The notes under the pieces are model-generated. The model searched no databases. It had not been told where the DNA came from and saw only the letters and a program-made list of their open reading frames with translations. The translations under genes and the position numbers were made by a program. DNA of 5,326 nucleotides. Origin: Bacteroidota bacterium. Lineage in GTDB: Bacteria > Bacteroidota > Bacteroidia > Chitinophagales > Chitinophagaceae. Positions within the stretch are counted from its first letter, which is position 1. Every line of letters begins with the position of its first letter. The DNA is taken from positions 1 through 5,326 of the forward strand of contig JAEWJV010000542.1 of NCBI GenBank assembly GCA_023386395.1, in the 5' to 3' direction. Shown one piece after another: positions 1-5,326 of this stretch.

Positions 1-1
1 A

Positions 2-403
2 GAAGAAATAAGCTGGGGACAGCGCATTTTTGGTTTTCAAACCTCTGAATATTTCCGTGAACACAATTCACAGGATGAAGAAAATATTCATAACCTGATT
101 ATAGGCGGCGAAAAGCTTAATAAAATAATTTTTACCGACGTACTTGTTGCTGGTGTTGCCATATATCTTATCGTTATTCCCTGGTTGTATAATAAGAAAC
201 CAGGCTTCAAAAATTTTATTGATAAGGCTGCTTTTCCTGTTGCGAGGCTTTATCAAATTATCGGTTGCCTGCTGGTTTTTGGTTTATCATTTTTAACGTT
301 CGATAGCAAGGGCGCCGAATTGCTGGAATTTGGCGGCAGTGCTATGTTTATGCTGATTGTTTTGAACCCTTTAAACAAAAGATCCCGCTCTTTAAAGTTA
401 TAG
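2..403 (+). CDS. Membrane protein of unknown function with EEISWGQR motif (3' end only)
   Basis: The open frame runs in from the left edge, so only the last 133 residues are present and the start lies outside. An ATG at 185 is internal, because the same frame continues upstream without a stop. The first residues read EEISWGQRIFGF, followed by a polar stretch rich in Asn, Gln and Glu that ends in HNL. I recall this motif from a group of bacterial integral membrane proteins with no assigned function, in which it lies in an extracytoplasmic or loop segment between helices. After it come hydrophobic segments at visible residues about 43-62, 80-99 and 110-122, then a short basic tail, which fits a multi-pass membrane protein. 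The gene converges on the epimerase gene and overlaps its end by 6 bp, leaving no room for a separate terminator. Membrane location is well supported; the function is unknown. Confidence 0.8.
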   Translation, partial: EEISWGQRIFGFQTSEYFREHNSQDEENIHNLIIGGEKLNKIIFTDVLVAGVAIYLIVIPWLYNKKPGFKNFIDKAAFPVARLYQIIGCLLVFGLSFLTFDSKGAELLEFGGSAMFMLIVLNPLNKRSRSLKL

Positions 404-1336
404 AAAGTTTTGCTTAAACCAGTTTAATTGTTGCTGCACACCTTCCTTTAAACTTATTTGAGGGTTATAATTAAGCAGCCGTTTTGCTTTATCTGTAATA
501 GCTTTTGTAGTGGTTTGATCGCCGGTGCGTGGCGGTATTATTTCAAATTTTATTTTATTGCCTGTTAATGCTTCAACTGTATCAATTCCCTGCTGTGTTG
601 TGTATTGCATACTGTTGCCGATGTTTATGATTTCATTGTTTACGGCTTCTTCTTTGCCTATAACTGCTGCAACACCATTAATAATATCGCCAACAAAACT
701 AAAGCTGCGTTTGTGCTGCAGGCTACCCTGAATCAATGTAAATGGTTCATTTGTTAATGCAGAACGAATGAGTTTTGTATAAAGCTTATCCGGCCTTTCC
801 CTTGGTCCATAAACAGAATAAAGCCTGAGTGAACAGGCGTTCAATGTTTTCTTTCTGCTTTCTGCCAATACTAATTGTTCGGCTGCAAGCTTTGTAATGC
901 CATAATAAGAAACAGGTTCCGGAACAGCCGTTTCATCCTTCGTGGCATCTAAACCGTAAACAGAAGACGTGGAAATGTTAACAAAAAATTTGAGGCGCTT
1001 TAACTGCTTCGCAAATTCTATCAGATTGTAAGTAGCAGTTACATTATTTGAAAGATATTCAGCAAATCCCGATTTTTCAGATAAGCCCGGTTGCGCCGCA
1101 AAATGAAAAATATAATCGATGTCTGCGGGTAATAATTTGTAATCATCCCGGTTAGTAAGATCAGCTTCGGTAAATACAACTTTATCCTGCATGGATTGAA
1201 GGTTGAGCATTTTAAGATCTTTCGGGTAAAAAGAAGATAAATTATCAACACCAATTACTTCGTGCTGCATCCCGGCGAGTTTCTCAGACATGTGCGAGCC
1301 TATAAACCCGGCCGCACCTGTAACAAGTATTTTCAT
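398..1336 (-). CDS. NAD-dependent nucleotide-sugar epimerase/dehydratase (extended SDR)
   Basis: A complete 312-residue cytosolic protein, a normal length for extended short-chain dehydrogenases such as UDP-glucose or UDP-glucuronate 4-epimerases. The Rossmann nucleotide motif GAAGFIG lies at residues 7-13, with D31 at the end of the second strand suited to binding the NAD ribose. HFAAQPG (78-84) is the typical fourth-strand motif. The STSSVYG stretch (122-128) supplies the catalytic Ser/Thr, probably T123, and Y145-G-I-T-K149 is the catalytic YxxxK. SVYGPRERPD (174-183) is the substrate-side motif usual in hexose and hexuronate 4-epimerases. These enzymes oxidise the sugar ring of a UDP- or dTDP-sugar with bound NAD and re-reduce or rearrange it. 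The exact substrate cannot be read here; a 4-epimerase is the best guess, with a dehydratase or reductase possible. The start at 1336 places the Rossmann motif where expected; no Shine-Dalgarno is visible upstream. The gene is divergent from the glycosyltransferase operon, so it may serve the same glycan pathway (inference). Confidence 0.93.
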   Translation of the reverse strand: MKILVTGAAGFIGSHMSEKLAGMQHEVIGVDNLSSFYPKDLKMLNLQSMQDKVVFTEADLTNRDDYKLLPADIDYIFHFAAQPGLSEKSGFAEYLSNNVTATYNLIEFAKQLKRLKFFVNISTSSVYGLDATKDETAVPEPVSYYGITKLAAEQLVLAESRKKTLNACSLRLYSVYGPRERPDKLYTKLIRSALTNEPFTLIQGSLQHKRSFSFVGDIINGVAAVIGKEEAVNNEIINIGNSMQYTTQQGIDTVEALTGNKIKFEIIPPRTGDQTTTKAITDKAKRLLNYNPQISLKEGVQQQLNWFKQNFL

Positions 1337-1368
1337 CTTAAAATAAAAGCCGCAAGTTAGTTATGTTT

Positions 1369-1376
1369 TAATTTTG
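1369..1376 (+). promoter_or_regulatory. Candidate Bacteroidota -7 promoter box for the glycosyltransferase operon
   Basis: TAATTTTG is an exact match to the Bacteroidota -7 consensus TAnnTTTG, in the 143-bp divergent region and oriented toward the GT2 gene. It would give a leader of about 95-100 nt. No clear TTG -33 element is found about 19 bases upstream, so this is a half-match and could be chance in AT-rich DNA. I found no comparable exact match on the minus strand for the epimerase gene. Confidence 0.35.
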
Positions 1377-1397
1377 CCGGTCATAATAAAAAGTTGA

Positions 1398-1460
1398 ATG
1401 AAACCAGGCATGATAATTTATCACATAAAAGAGATGTCATAGCGCAGTTACATGAAACCA
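1398..1460 (+). repeat. 9-bp direct repeat ATGAAACCA in the operon leader, each copy opening a tiny reading frame
   Basis: ATGAAACCA occurs at 1398-1406 and again at 1452-1460, 54 bp apart and in the same frame register. The first copy opens a 14-codon frame (1398-1442, MKPGMIIYHIKEMS). The second opens a 7-codon frame (1452-1475, MKPYKKT) whose TGA ends four bases before the GT2 start codon. The GT2 gene itself begins ATGAAACAACC, a third similar start. These could be leader mini-ORFs affecting translation by reinitiation, remnants of an alternative start region, or chance. There is no direct sign that they are translated. Confidence 0.3.
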
Positions 1461-1479
1461 TATAAAAAAACTTGAACGA

Positions 1480-2199
1480 ATGAAACAACCGGAATTGGCT
1501 ATCATCATTCCTGTATATAACGAAGCAGAAAATTTACTGCGACTGCAACAGGTTTTCGAGGCTTATTTTCCTTTAGCAAAAATTCCATCCAAAGTGCTCT
1601 TTGTGGATGATGGGTCGAAAGATAACAGCCTGCAGATGATTCGTGATATATGTAATGCCAACCCTCTTTTTACTTATATATCATTTGAAAAAAACTGTGG
1701 CCTGAGCGCCGCCATTAAAGCAGGCTTTGATTGTGCTGATACAAAATGGGTGGGTTATATTGATGCCGACCTGCAAACCACGCCTGAAGATTTTAATATA
1801 CTGGCAGATTACTGCAATGAATATGACCTGGTAACCGGTGTGCGCACCGGCAGAAAAGATTCTTTTGTAAAAAATGCATCTTCGAAAATTGCCAATGGTA
1901 TAAGGCGCAGCTTTACACACGATGGCATGGATGATACCGGTTGCCCTTTAAAAATCATTAAAGCCGATAAGACAAAAGCCATCCCTATGTTCAATGGCCT
2001 GCATCGTTTTTTACCCGCGATGATCTTATTGCAAAAAGGTAAGATTATGCAAATTCCTGTGCGTGCTTTTCCAAGGGTTGCGGGCAAATCAAACTTTCAT
2101 TTATGGAACAGGCTTATTGGCCCGCTAAGCGATTGCTTTGCTTATTTATGGATGAAAAGAAAATACATTAATTACACCATTGCTGAAAAGAAGTTATGA
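1480..2199 (+). CDS. Family 2 glycosyltransferase, DPM1/ArnC-like (polyprenyl-phosphate sugar transferase)
   Basis: A 239-residue protein with a GT-A fold. IIIPVYNEAENL (8-19) is the family 2 N-terminal strand; VDDGSKDNS (42-50) binds the nucleotide; YIDADLQ (93-99) carries the DxD-type metal and nucleotide site, with the DLQ typical of dolichol- and undecaprenyl-phosphate sugar synthases. DDTGCPLK (151-158), HRFLPA (175-180) and RVAGKSNF (199-206) match the DPM1/ArnC subgroup, where the last basic motif faces the lipid phosphate. It lacks the pair of C-terminal transmembrane helices seen in ArnC or GtrB, so it is probably a soluble or peripheral enzyme on the cytoplasmic face, held by an amphipathic C-terminus (about 210-228). 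The predicted reaction is transfer of a sugar from a nucleotide sugar to polyprenyl phosphate; the sugar is unknown. It is first in a three-gene operon, and its TGA overlaps the next start (ATGA). The ATG at 1480 puts the first strand near the N-terminus, as is usual. Confidence 0.92.
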   Translation: MKQPELAIIIPVYNEAENLLRLQQVFEAYFPLAKIPSKVLFVDDGSKDNSLQMIRDICNANPLFTYISFEKNCGLSAAIKAGFDCADTKWVGYIDADLQTTPEDFNILADYCNEYDLVTGVRTGRKDSFVKNASSKIANGIRRSFTHDGMDDTGCPLKIIKADKTKAIPMFNGLHRFLPAMILLQKGKIMQIPVRAFPRVAGKSNFHLWNRLIGPLSDCFAYLWMKRKYINYTIAEKKL

Positions 2200-2816
2200 G
2201 TAACTGGATTGTGATTGGCATTGGTGCTTTGGCGCAAGTATTATTTTCAAGCCGCCTTTTACTGCAATGGATATTATCAGAGAAGCAAAAGAAAGTTTTA
2301 ACGCCGGTGTTGTTTTGGGAGTTTAGTTTGCTGGCATCCTTCCTGTTGTTTGTATATGGATATTTAAGAGATGATTTTGCTATTATGCTGGGGCAAACCA
2401 TCACTTATTATATTTATATACGCAATATGCAGTTGCAGCACCAGTGGGAAAAGTTTGCAAAAATTTTGCGCCTGTTTATTTACGTCTTTCCTCTTATCAT
2501 TTTAATATACGGTTATAATAATGCGGTTGAAGACCGGGCAAATCTTTTTCATAATGAAAATATTCCTGCATGGTTATTTATACTTGGCATTGTTTCGCAA
2601 TTGCTGTTTACATTCAGGTTTGTTTATCAATGGATTTATTCAGAAAAAAGAAAGGAATCGCACCTGCCTTTAGGTTTCTGGATCATAAGCCTTGCCGGTT
2701 CTTTTCTTATATTAACGTATGCCGTGTTTAGAAGAGATGTTGTTTTATTTGCCGGGCAGCTTACGGGCTTTATCGTTTACTTCCGCAACATTGTAATTAT
2801 TAAAAAACATTCATGA
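2196..2816 (+). CDS. Tandem lipid-A-biosynthesis N-terminal (LAB_N) domain membrane protein
   Basis: A 206-residue hydrophobic protein built of two copies of the LAB_N domain (the small membrane domain found at the N-terminus of some LpxB-type proteins and as stand-alone proteins). Copy 1 spans about residues 10-80 and copy 2 about 131-201. The copies align without gaps at a fixed offset of 121: G10-A-L-A-Q-V-L-F with G131-I-V-S-Q-L-L-F, QW at 24-25 and 145-146, SEK at 28-30 and 149-151, FW at 40-41 and 161-162, G-Q at 66-67 and 187-188, and RN at 76-77 and 197-198. A linker with its own hydrophobic helix (about 90-108) and a polar loop joins them, giving roughly seven membrane segments. The gene overlaps both neighbours by ATGA, so it is translationally coupled to the two glycosyltransferases. 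A role in moving or presenting the lipid-linked sugar is an inference from position; the biochemical activity of this domain is not shown by sequence. Confidence 0.88.
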   Translation: MSNWIVIGIGALAQVLFSSRLLLQWILSEKQKKVLTPVLFWEFSLLASFLLFVYGYLRDDFAIMLGQTITYYIYIRNMQLQHQWEKFAKILRLFIYVFPLIILIYGYNNAVEDRANLFHNENIPAWLFILGIVSQLLFTFRFVYQWIYSEKRKESHLPLGFWIISLAGSFLILTYAVFRRDVVLFAGQLTGFIVYFRNIVIIKKHS

Positions 2817-4447
2817 AATCATTTGCTGAAAAATACCCGATGGTTGTACTGCTGGCCGTTTCAGTATTGATGTTATTTGTGCATCTTGGGTTGATACAAA
2901 CAAATATCATGGAGGCAAGAAACCTCATAACAGCAAGAGAAATGGTAAATGATGGCCATTGGATATTTACAACCATGAATGGGTTGCCACGATATGAGAA
3001 GCCGCCATTGCCAACATGGCTAACTGCATTTTTTATGCTGATAGGCGGTATGCAAAACATGTTTGTATTGCGTTTGCCGGTTGTGTTGGTATGCCTGCTA
3101 CTTGTATATTCTTTTTATAAGCTGGTAAAACGTTTTCAACCGGAAAACAATCAATCATTATATGCTTCTCTTATTCTTATAACATCTTTCTATATATTTT
3201 TTTCAGGCAGAGATAACCAGTGGGACATATATACGCATGCATTCATGATAGTAAGCATTTATTTCCTGTATAAATCTCTCAATGAGCATAAGCATGTTTT
3301 TTTGAATGTTGTACTGGCTGGTCTATTCGCAGGCTGCTCTTTTCTCAGTAAAGGCCCTGTTTCATTGTATGGGTTATTTCTTTCTTTCCTGATTGCTTAT
3401 TTTATTGTTTACCGGCAAAAGGCCGGTAAAAATTTATTGCTGAGTTTGATTGTTCTCGCAATTGGCCTGGCTGTTGGTCTTTCATGGCCGTTGTATGTAA
3501 AATATTTTGATCCTTATGCCGGAACAGCTTTGTCAAAGCAAACTCAAAACTGGGGCAATTATGAGATAAAACCTTTTTATTATTACTGGAGCTTCTTTAC
3601 GCAAAGCGGATTGTGGACGATTCCTTCTTTCATTTCGCTCATGTATTTCTATATGCGTAAGCGCGTGAATAATGTAAAGGCTTATACGTTTTCTTTTTTG
3701 TGGACGATATCATCGCTACTGCTTTTATCATTCATCCCTGAAAAAAAAGTGCGTTATATAATGCCTGTTTTAATTCCGCTGGCAATGAACACGAGCTTTT
3801 ATATTCAATACCTGGTACTTTCCTTTAAGCAAGTAAGAAACAAGTATGAAAAAGCTGTTGTTTATTTCAGTTTTGGATTGATTGCGCTTATAGGATTGGC
3901 CGTTCCGTTCGTTAGCTTTTTTGTATTGAAAGCGAAGTTGGAAAATTATATTGGCTGGTACATATTGCTTGTTATGATTTCTTTTGCCTGTTCGTTTATA
4001 ATAATAAACGGATTAAAGCGAAAACATTTTATACAGGTTTTTTATGCTTCTGTTTTTTTTATGTGCGGTATTGTAGCCACGCTTATTCCCATATCAAAAA
4101 TATTTTACACAAACAGCAATTATTTTGATGCAGCAAGGCTGCATAGCATTGAAAAAAAGTATAACATAAAAACGTATGAGGGAGACAATTTCGTGCCGGA
4201 AATAATTTGGAGTTATGGAAGCCCAATGCCAAATATATCAGATAGCAATTCGGTTAAAATGCCTGCAAATGCTACGTTTGGATTGCTGGTTTATCCTGAT
4301 AAAGCGGATGAATTAATGCACAGGTTTAATAACTACAGTTTTACACAGCTTGCTACAGTTGACTTAAATGAAGTACCTGCAGAAAGTAAACAACATAATA
4401 AACGGATTGTGAAAAATTACTACCTCGTAAAAAGAATTAATTCGTAA
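2813..4447 (+). CDS. ArnT-like integral membrane glycosyltransferase (GT83/PMT_2 family)
   Basis: A 544-residue polytopic protein close in size to ArnT (about 550). About 12-13 hydrophobic helices cover residues 9-425, followed by a roughly 115-residue soluble C-terminal domain, presumably periplasmic. Family landmarks in order: E34-A-R36 with AREM (41-44) in the first periplasmic loop, where the catalytic acidic motif lies; NGLPRYEKPPLPTWL (56-70), matching the ArnT FEKPP region; D138 in QWDIYTH, probably the second conserved Asp; FLSKGP (177-182); and PEKKVRYIMPVLIP (309-322), matching the late SKxxxYxLP motif. Enzymes of this family take a sugar from a polyprenyl-phosphate donor and transfer it outside the membrane, to lipid A in ArnT or to protein in PMTs. 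The motif reads M-E-A-R where ArnT has D-E-x-R, so the first acidic residue is absent. It is last in the operon, coupled to the LAB_N gene by ATGA, and its end overlaps the rhodanese gene by 11 bp. The acceptor is unknown. Confidence 0.9.
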   Translation: MKSFAEKYPMVVLLAVSVLMLFVHLGLIQTNIMEARNLITAREMVNDGHWIFTTMNGLPRYEKPPLPTWLTAFFMLIGGMQNMFVLRLPVVLVCLLLVYSFYKLVKRFQPENNQSLYASLILITSFYIFFSGRDNQWDIYTHAFMIVSIYFLYKSLNEHKHVFLNVVLAGLFAGCSFLSKGPVSLYGLFLSFLIAYFIVYRQKAGKNLLLSLIVLAIGLAVGLSWPLYVKYFDPYAGTALSKQTQNWGNYEIKPFYYYWSFFTQSGLWTIPSFISLMYFYMRKRVNNVKAYTFSFLWTISSLLLLSFIPEKKVRYIMPVLIPLAMNTSFYIQYLVLSFKQVRNKYEKAVVYFSFGLIALIGLAVPFVSFFVLKAKLENYIGWYILLVMISFACSFIIINGLKRKHFIQVFYASVFFMCGIVATLIPISKIFYTNSNYFDAARLHSIEKKYNIKTYEGDNFVPEIIWSYGSPMPNISDSNSVKMPANATFGLLVYPDKADELMHRFNNYSFTQLATVDLNEVPAESKQHNKRIVKNYYLVKRINS

Positions 4448-4877
4448 CGGGATAACCTTTATTTATCCAGTCTATTTTAAGATTCTCAGGCAGGTTTAAG
4501 AGATAAAAATTTGTAAACTTCATTTGTTTTAAAACATCAATTGCCGGCCGCACATTAGGGCAATGCTCATAAGGGCAACAGCCGCAGTAAACAACAACCT
4601 TTGCATCTTTCTTTAAGGTGCTTAACTGTGTTTTAAATTTATCCATGTTTTCTTTCTCGCTTACCATGCCAATATTTATTGCATCGGGTATGGTGTTAAA
4701 AGGCCCGATACTGATTATGGTAACATTATTTGTTTTATTTTTTATAATGTTTGCCAGTTCTGATGGCTTCATCAGTTGTTTATCTGTCCAGTTTACTGGT
4801 TTCTGTGCACTTGTATGAAATGTGCAAAATGAAGTAAGCAACAACAGGGATATTTTTACTAACAATAATTTTTTCAT
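4437..4877 (-). CDS. Secreted rhodanese-like domain protein with cysteine-rich active loop
   Basis: A 146-residue protein beginning with a Sec signal peptide: KK at 2-3, a hydrophobic core to about residue 20, and a likely cut near SAQ (23-25), a common Bacteroidota pattern. The mature part has about 120 residues, the size of a single rhodanese domain. The strand VVVYC (94-98) places C98 where the catalytic cysteine of rhodaneses sits. The following loop is CGCCPYEHCPNVRPA (98-112), holding four cysteines (98, 100, 101, 106) and a histidine (105) in place of a plain CX5R loop. The end, INKGYPV (138-144), resembles the usual rhodanese ending in which the domain closes with a GYPV-type strand. 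Possible roles are periplasmic sulfur or thiol chemistry, or metal binding; activity is not established. It lies 55 bp downstream of the serine hydrolase gene on the same strand and could be co-transcribed with it. Confidence 0.85.
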   Translation of the reverse strand: MKKLLLVKISLLLLTSFCTFHTSAQKPVNWTDKQLMKPSELANIIKNKTNNVTIISIGPFNTIPDAINIGMVSEKENMDKFKTQLSTLKKDAKVVVYCGCCPYEHCPNVRPAIDVLKQMKFTNFYLLNLPENLKIDWINKGYPVTN

Positions 4878-4907
4878 TGCAATGATTTATTCAATATAAA
4901 TACTTTC

Positions 4908-4924
4908 AATACCGCGAAGGTATT
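4908..4924. other. Small perfect hairpin between the serine hydrolase and rhodanese genes
   Basis: AATACC (4908-4913) and GGTATT (4919-4924) form a perfect 6-bp inverted repeat around a 5-base loop, GCGAA on the plus strand and TTCGC on the minus strand. It lies in the 55-bp gap, 8 bp past the end of the serine hydrolase frame. On the minus strand no T-run follows, so it is at best a weak terminator; it could be an attenuator, an mRNA processing or stability element, or chance. Confidence 0.3.
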
Positions 4925-4932
4925 ATCTCTGT

Positions 4933-5326
4933 TTAATTATCTGCATCTTTAATAGAAGGCCTTGTATCATTAGGATTACGCTTTTCATATTGAATTGTAA
5001 AATTACTTAAATCAGGTTTGTATTTTCTTTTGCGCTTTAATTCATAGTTATAAATGGTTTGACCAAGCTGGTAAAGAAATGGATGACCAATTGTTTCATA
5101 ATCATATTTATTATCGTTTAAAATGCCATCGCTGTTTACATATAGTGTTGCGGCCAGCATAAACTCAACATTGTTTTCAAAATCTGCTATATATGAGGCG
5201 TCTGTTAAAAAACCGTAAGCCCAGCCTACTTTATTAAATACGCGAATGTTTGAAGGCATTGTATGATGAACGCTATCCTGGAAGAAAAATTTTACATAGC
5301 TGTCGTAATACTGCGATGTATCATAT
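4933..5326 (-). CDS. Serine hydrolase of the class A beta-lactamase fold (C-terminal part only)
   Basis: The frame stays open to the right edge: 22 further codons precede the ATG at 5259, so that ATG is internal and the true start lies beyond the window. About 131 C-terminal residues are visible. Counting from the first full codon, NKVGWAYG (31-38) followed by FLTDASYIADF (39-49) matches the KTG-type strand and following strand of class A beta-lactamase-like serine hydrolases, with V33 in the middle position instead of Thr or Ser. VEFMLAATLYVNSDG (about 53-67) is the next beta-strand. A long basic and polar tail ends the protein. The catalytic SxxK and the signal peptide, if any, lie outside. 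Because the middle residue of the KTG box is Val and the family is broad, antibiotic hydrolysis should not be assumed; a peptidase, esterase or cell-wall role is equally possible. The gene lies upstream of the rhodanese gene on the same strand. Confidence 0.75.
   Translation of the reverse strand, partial: YDTSQYYDSYVKFFFQDSVHHTMPSNIRVFNKVGWAYGFLTDASYIADFENNVEFMLAATLYVNSDGILNDNKYDYETIGHPFLYQLGQTIYNYELKRKRKYKPDLSNFTIQYEKRNPNDTRPSIKDADN

Noticed and set aside
185..403. A 72-residue plus-strand gene starting at 185
   Set aside because: The frame is open back to position 2 and carries the EEISWGQR motif, so 185 is not the real start.
414..427. Inverted repeat TTAAAC-CA-GTTTAA near the convergent end of genes 1 and 2
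   Set aside because: It lies within the epimerase coding sequence with only a two-base centre and low GC, so it is too weak to call a terminator.
1809..2087. Minus-strand open frame of 92 residues inside the GT2 gene
   Set aside because: It is wholly antisense to a well-supported glycosyltransferase and shows no recognisable motif; the same holds for the frames at 525-731, 1039-1254, 1681-1920, 2168-2404, 2800-3060, 4618-4818 and 68-256.
4434..4443. 10-bp palindrome GAATTAATTC at the convergent stop codons
   Set aside because: It is short, AT-rich, has no loop and no T-run, and lies in coding sequence of both genes, so it is likely chance.
4815..4830. Possible lipobox with Cys18 in the rhodanese-like protein
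   Set aside because: The residues before the Cys are TSF, with Phe at -1, which does not fit the usual L-[AS]-[GA]-C; the SAQ cut site a few residues later fits better.
4933..5259. A 108-residue minus-strand gene starting at the ATG at 5259
   Set aside because: The frame continues without a stop to the window edge and the upstream residues fit the same fold, so this ATG is internal to a longer truncated gene.
1..5326. Mobile element, CRISPR array, tRNA or defence system
   Set aside because: I saw no transposase, integrase, terminal inverted repeats, spaced repeats or tRNA-like structure; the gene content is ordinary envelope and glycan metabolism.

Overview
The window is AT-rich bacterial DNA that looks like a chromosomal segment of a Bacteroidota species, plausibly a Chitinophagaceae-like one. 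That placement is an inference. It rests on signal-peptide style (a Sec signal ending in SAQ), the near absence of Shine-Dalgarno sequences with A-rich stretches before starts, an exact match to the Bacteroidota -7 promoter box (TAnnTTTG), and the flavour of the proteins. No RNA gene, insertion sequence, integrase, CRISPR array or phage gene was seen. Coding density is very high: genes abut or overlap everywhere except a 143-bp divergent region and a 55-bp gap.

Layout from left to right. (1) Positions 2-403, plus strand: the C-terminal end of a membrane protein of unknown function with an EEISWGQR motif, cut by the window edge. (2) 398-1336, minus: a complete extended-SDR NAD-dependent nucleotide-sugar epimerase/dehydratase, convergent with gene 1 and overlapping it by 6 bp. 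(3) 1337-1479: a divergent intergenic region with a candidate plus-strand promoter and a leader holding two tiny reading frames that share a 9-bp repeat. (4) 1480-4447, plus: three genes joined by two ATGA stop/start overlaps. They encode a DPM1/ArnC-like family 2 glycosyltransferase, a small membrane protein made of two lipid-A-biosynthesis N-terminal (LAB_N) domains, and an ArnT-like (GT83/PMT_2) integral membrane glycosyltransferase. (5) 4437-4877, minus: a secreted rhodanese-like protein with an unusual cysteine-rich loop, overlapping the GT83 gene tail-to-tail by 11 bp. (6) 4933-5326, minus: the C-terminal part of a serine hydrolase of the class A beta-lactamase fold, cut by the right edge.

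The core of the window is the three-gene cassette. By analogy with the ArnC/ArnT pathway, the GT2 enzyme would load a sugar onto a polyprenyl phosphate at the inner face of the cytoplasmic membrane, and the GT83 enzyme would move it to lipid A, another glycan or a protein on the periplasmic side. The tandem-LAB_N protein sits between them and could handle the lipid-linked intermediate, for example by flipping it. The divergent epimerase may supply or alter the nucleotide sugar. Each enzyme family is recognisable; the sugar, the acceptor and the role of the LAB_N protein cannot be read from the sequence.

Nothing here looks like a mobile or defence system. The most interesting points are the LAB_N duplication inside a translationally coupled glycosylation cassette, the ArnT-like protein lacking the first acidic residue of the usual DE-x-R motif, and the cysteine-rich rhodanese-like protein.
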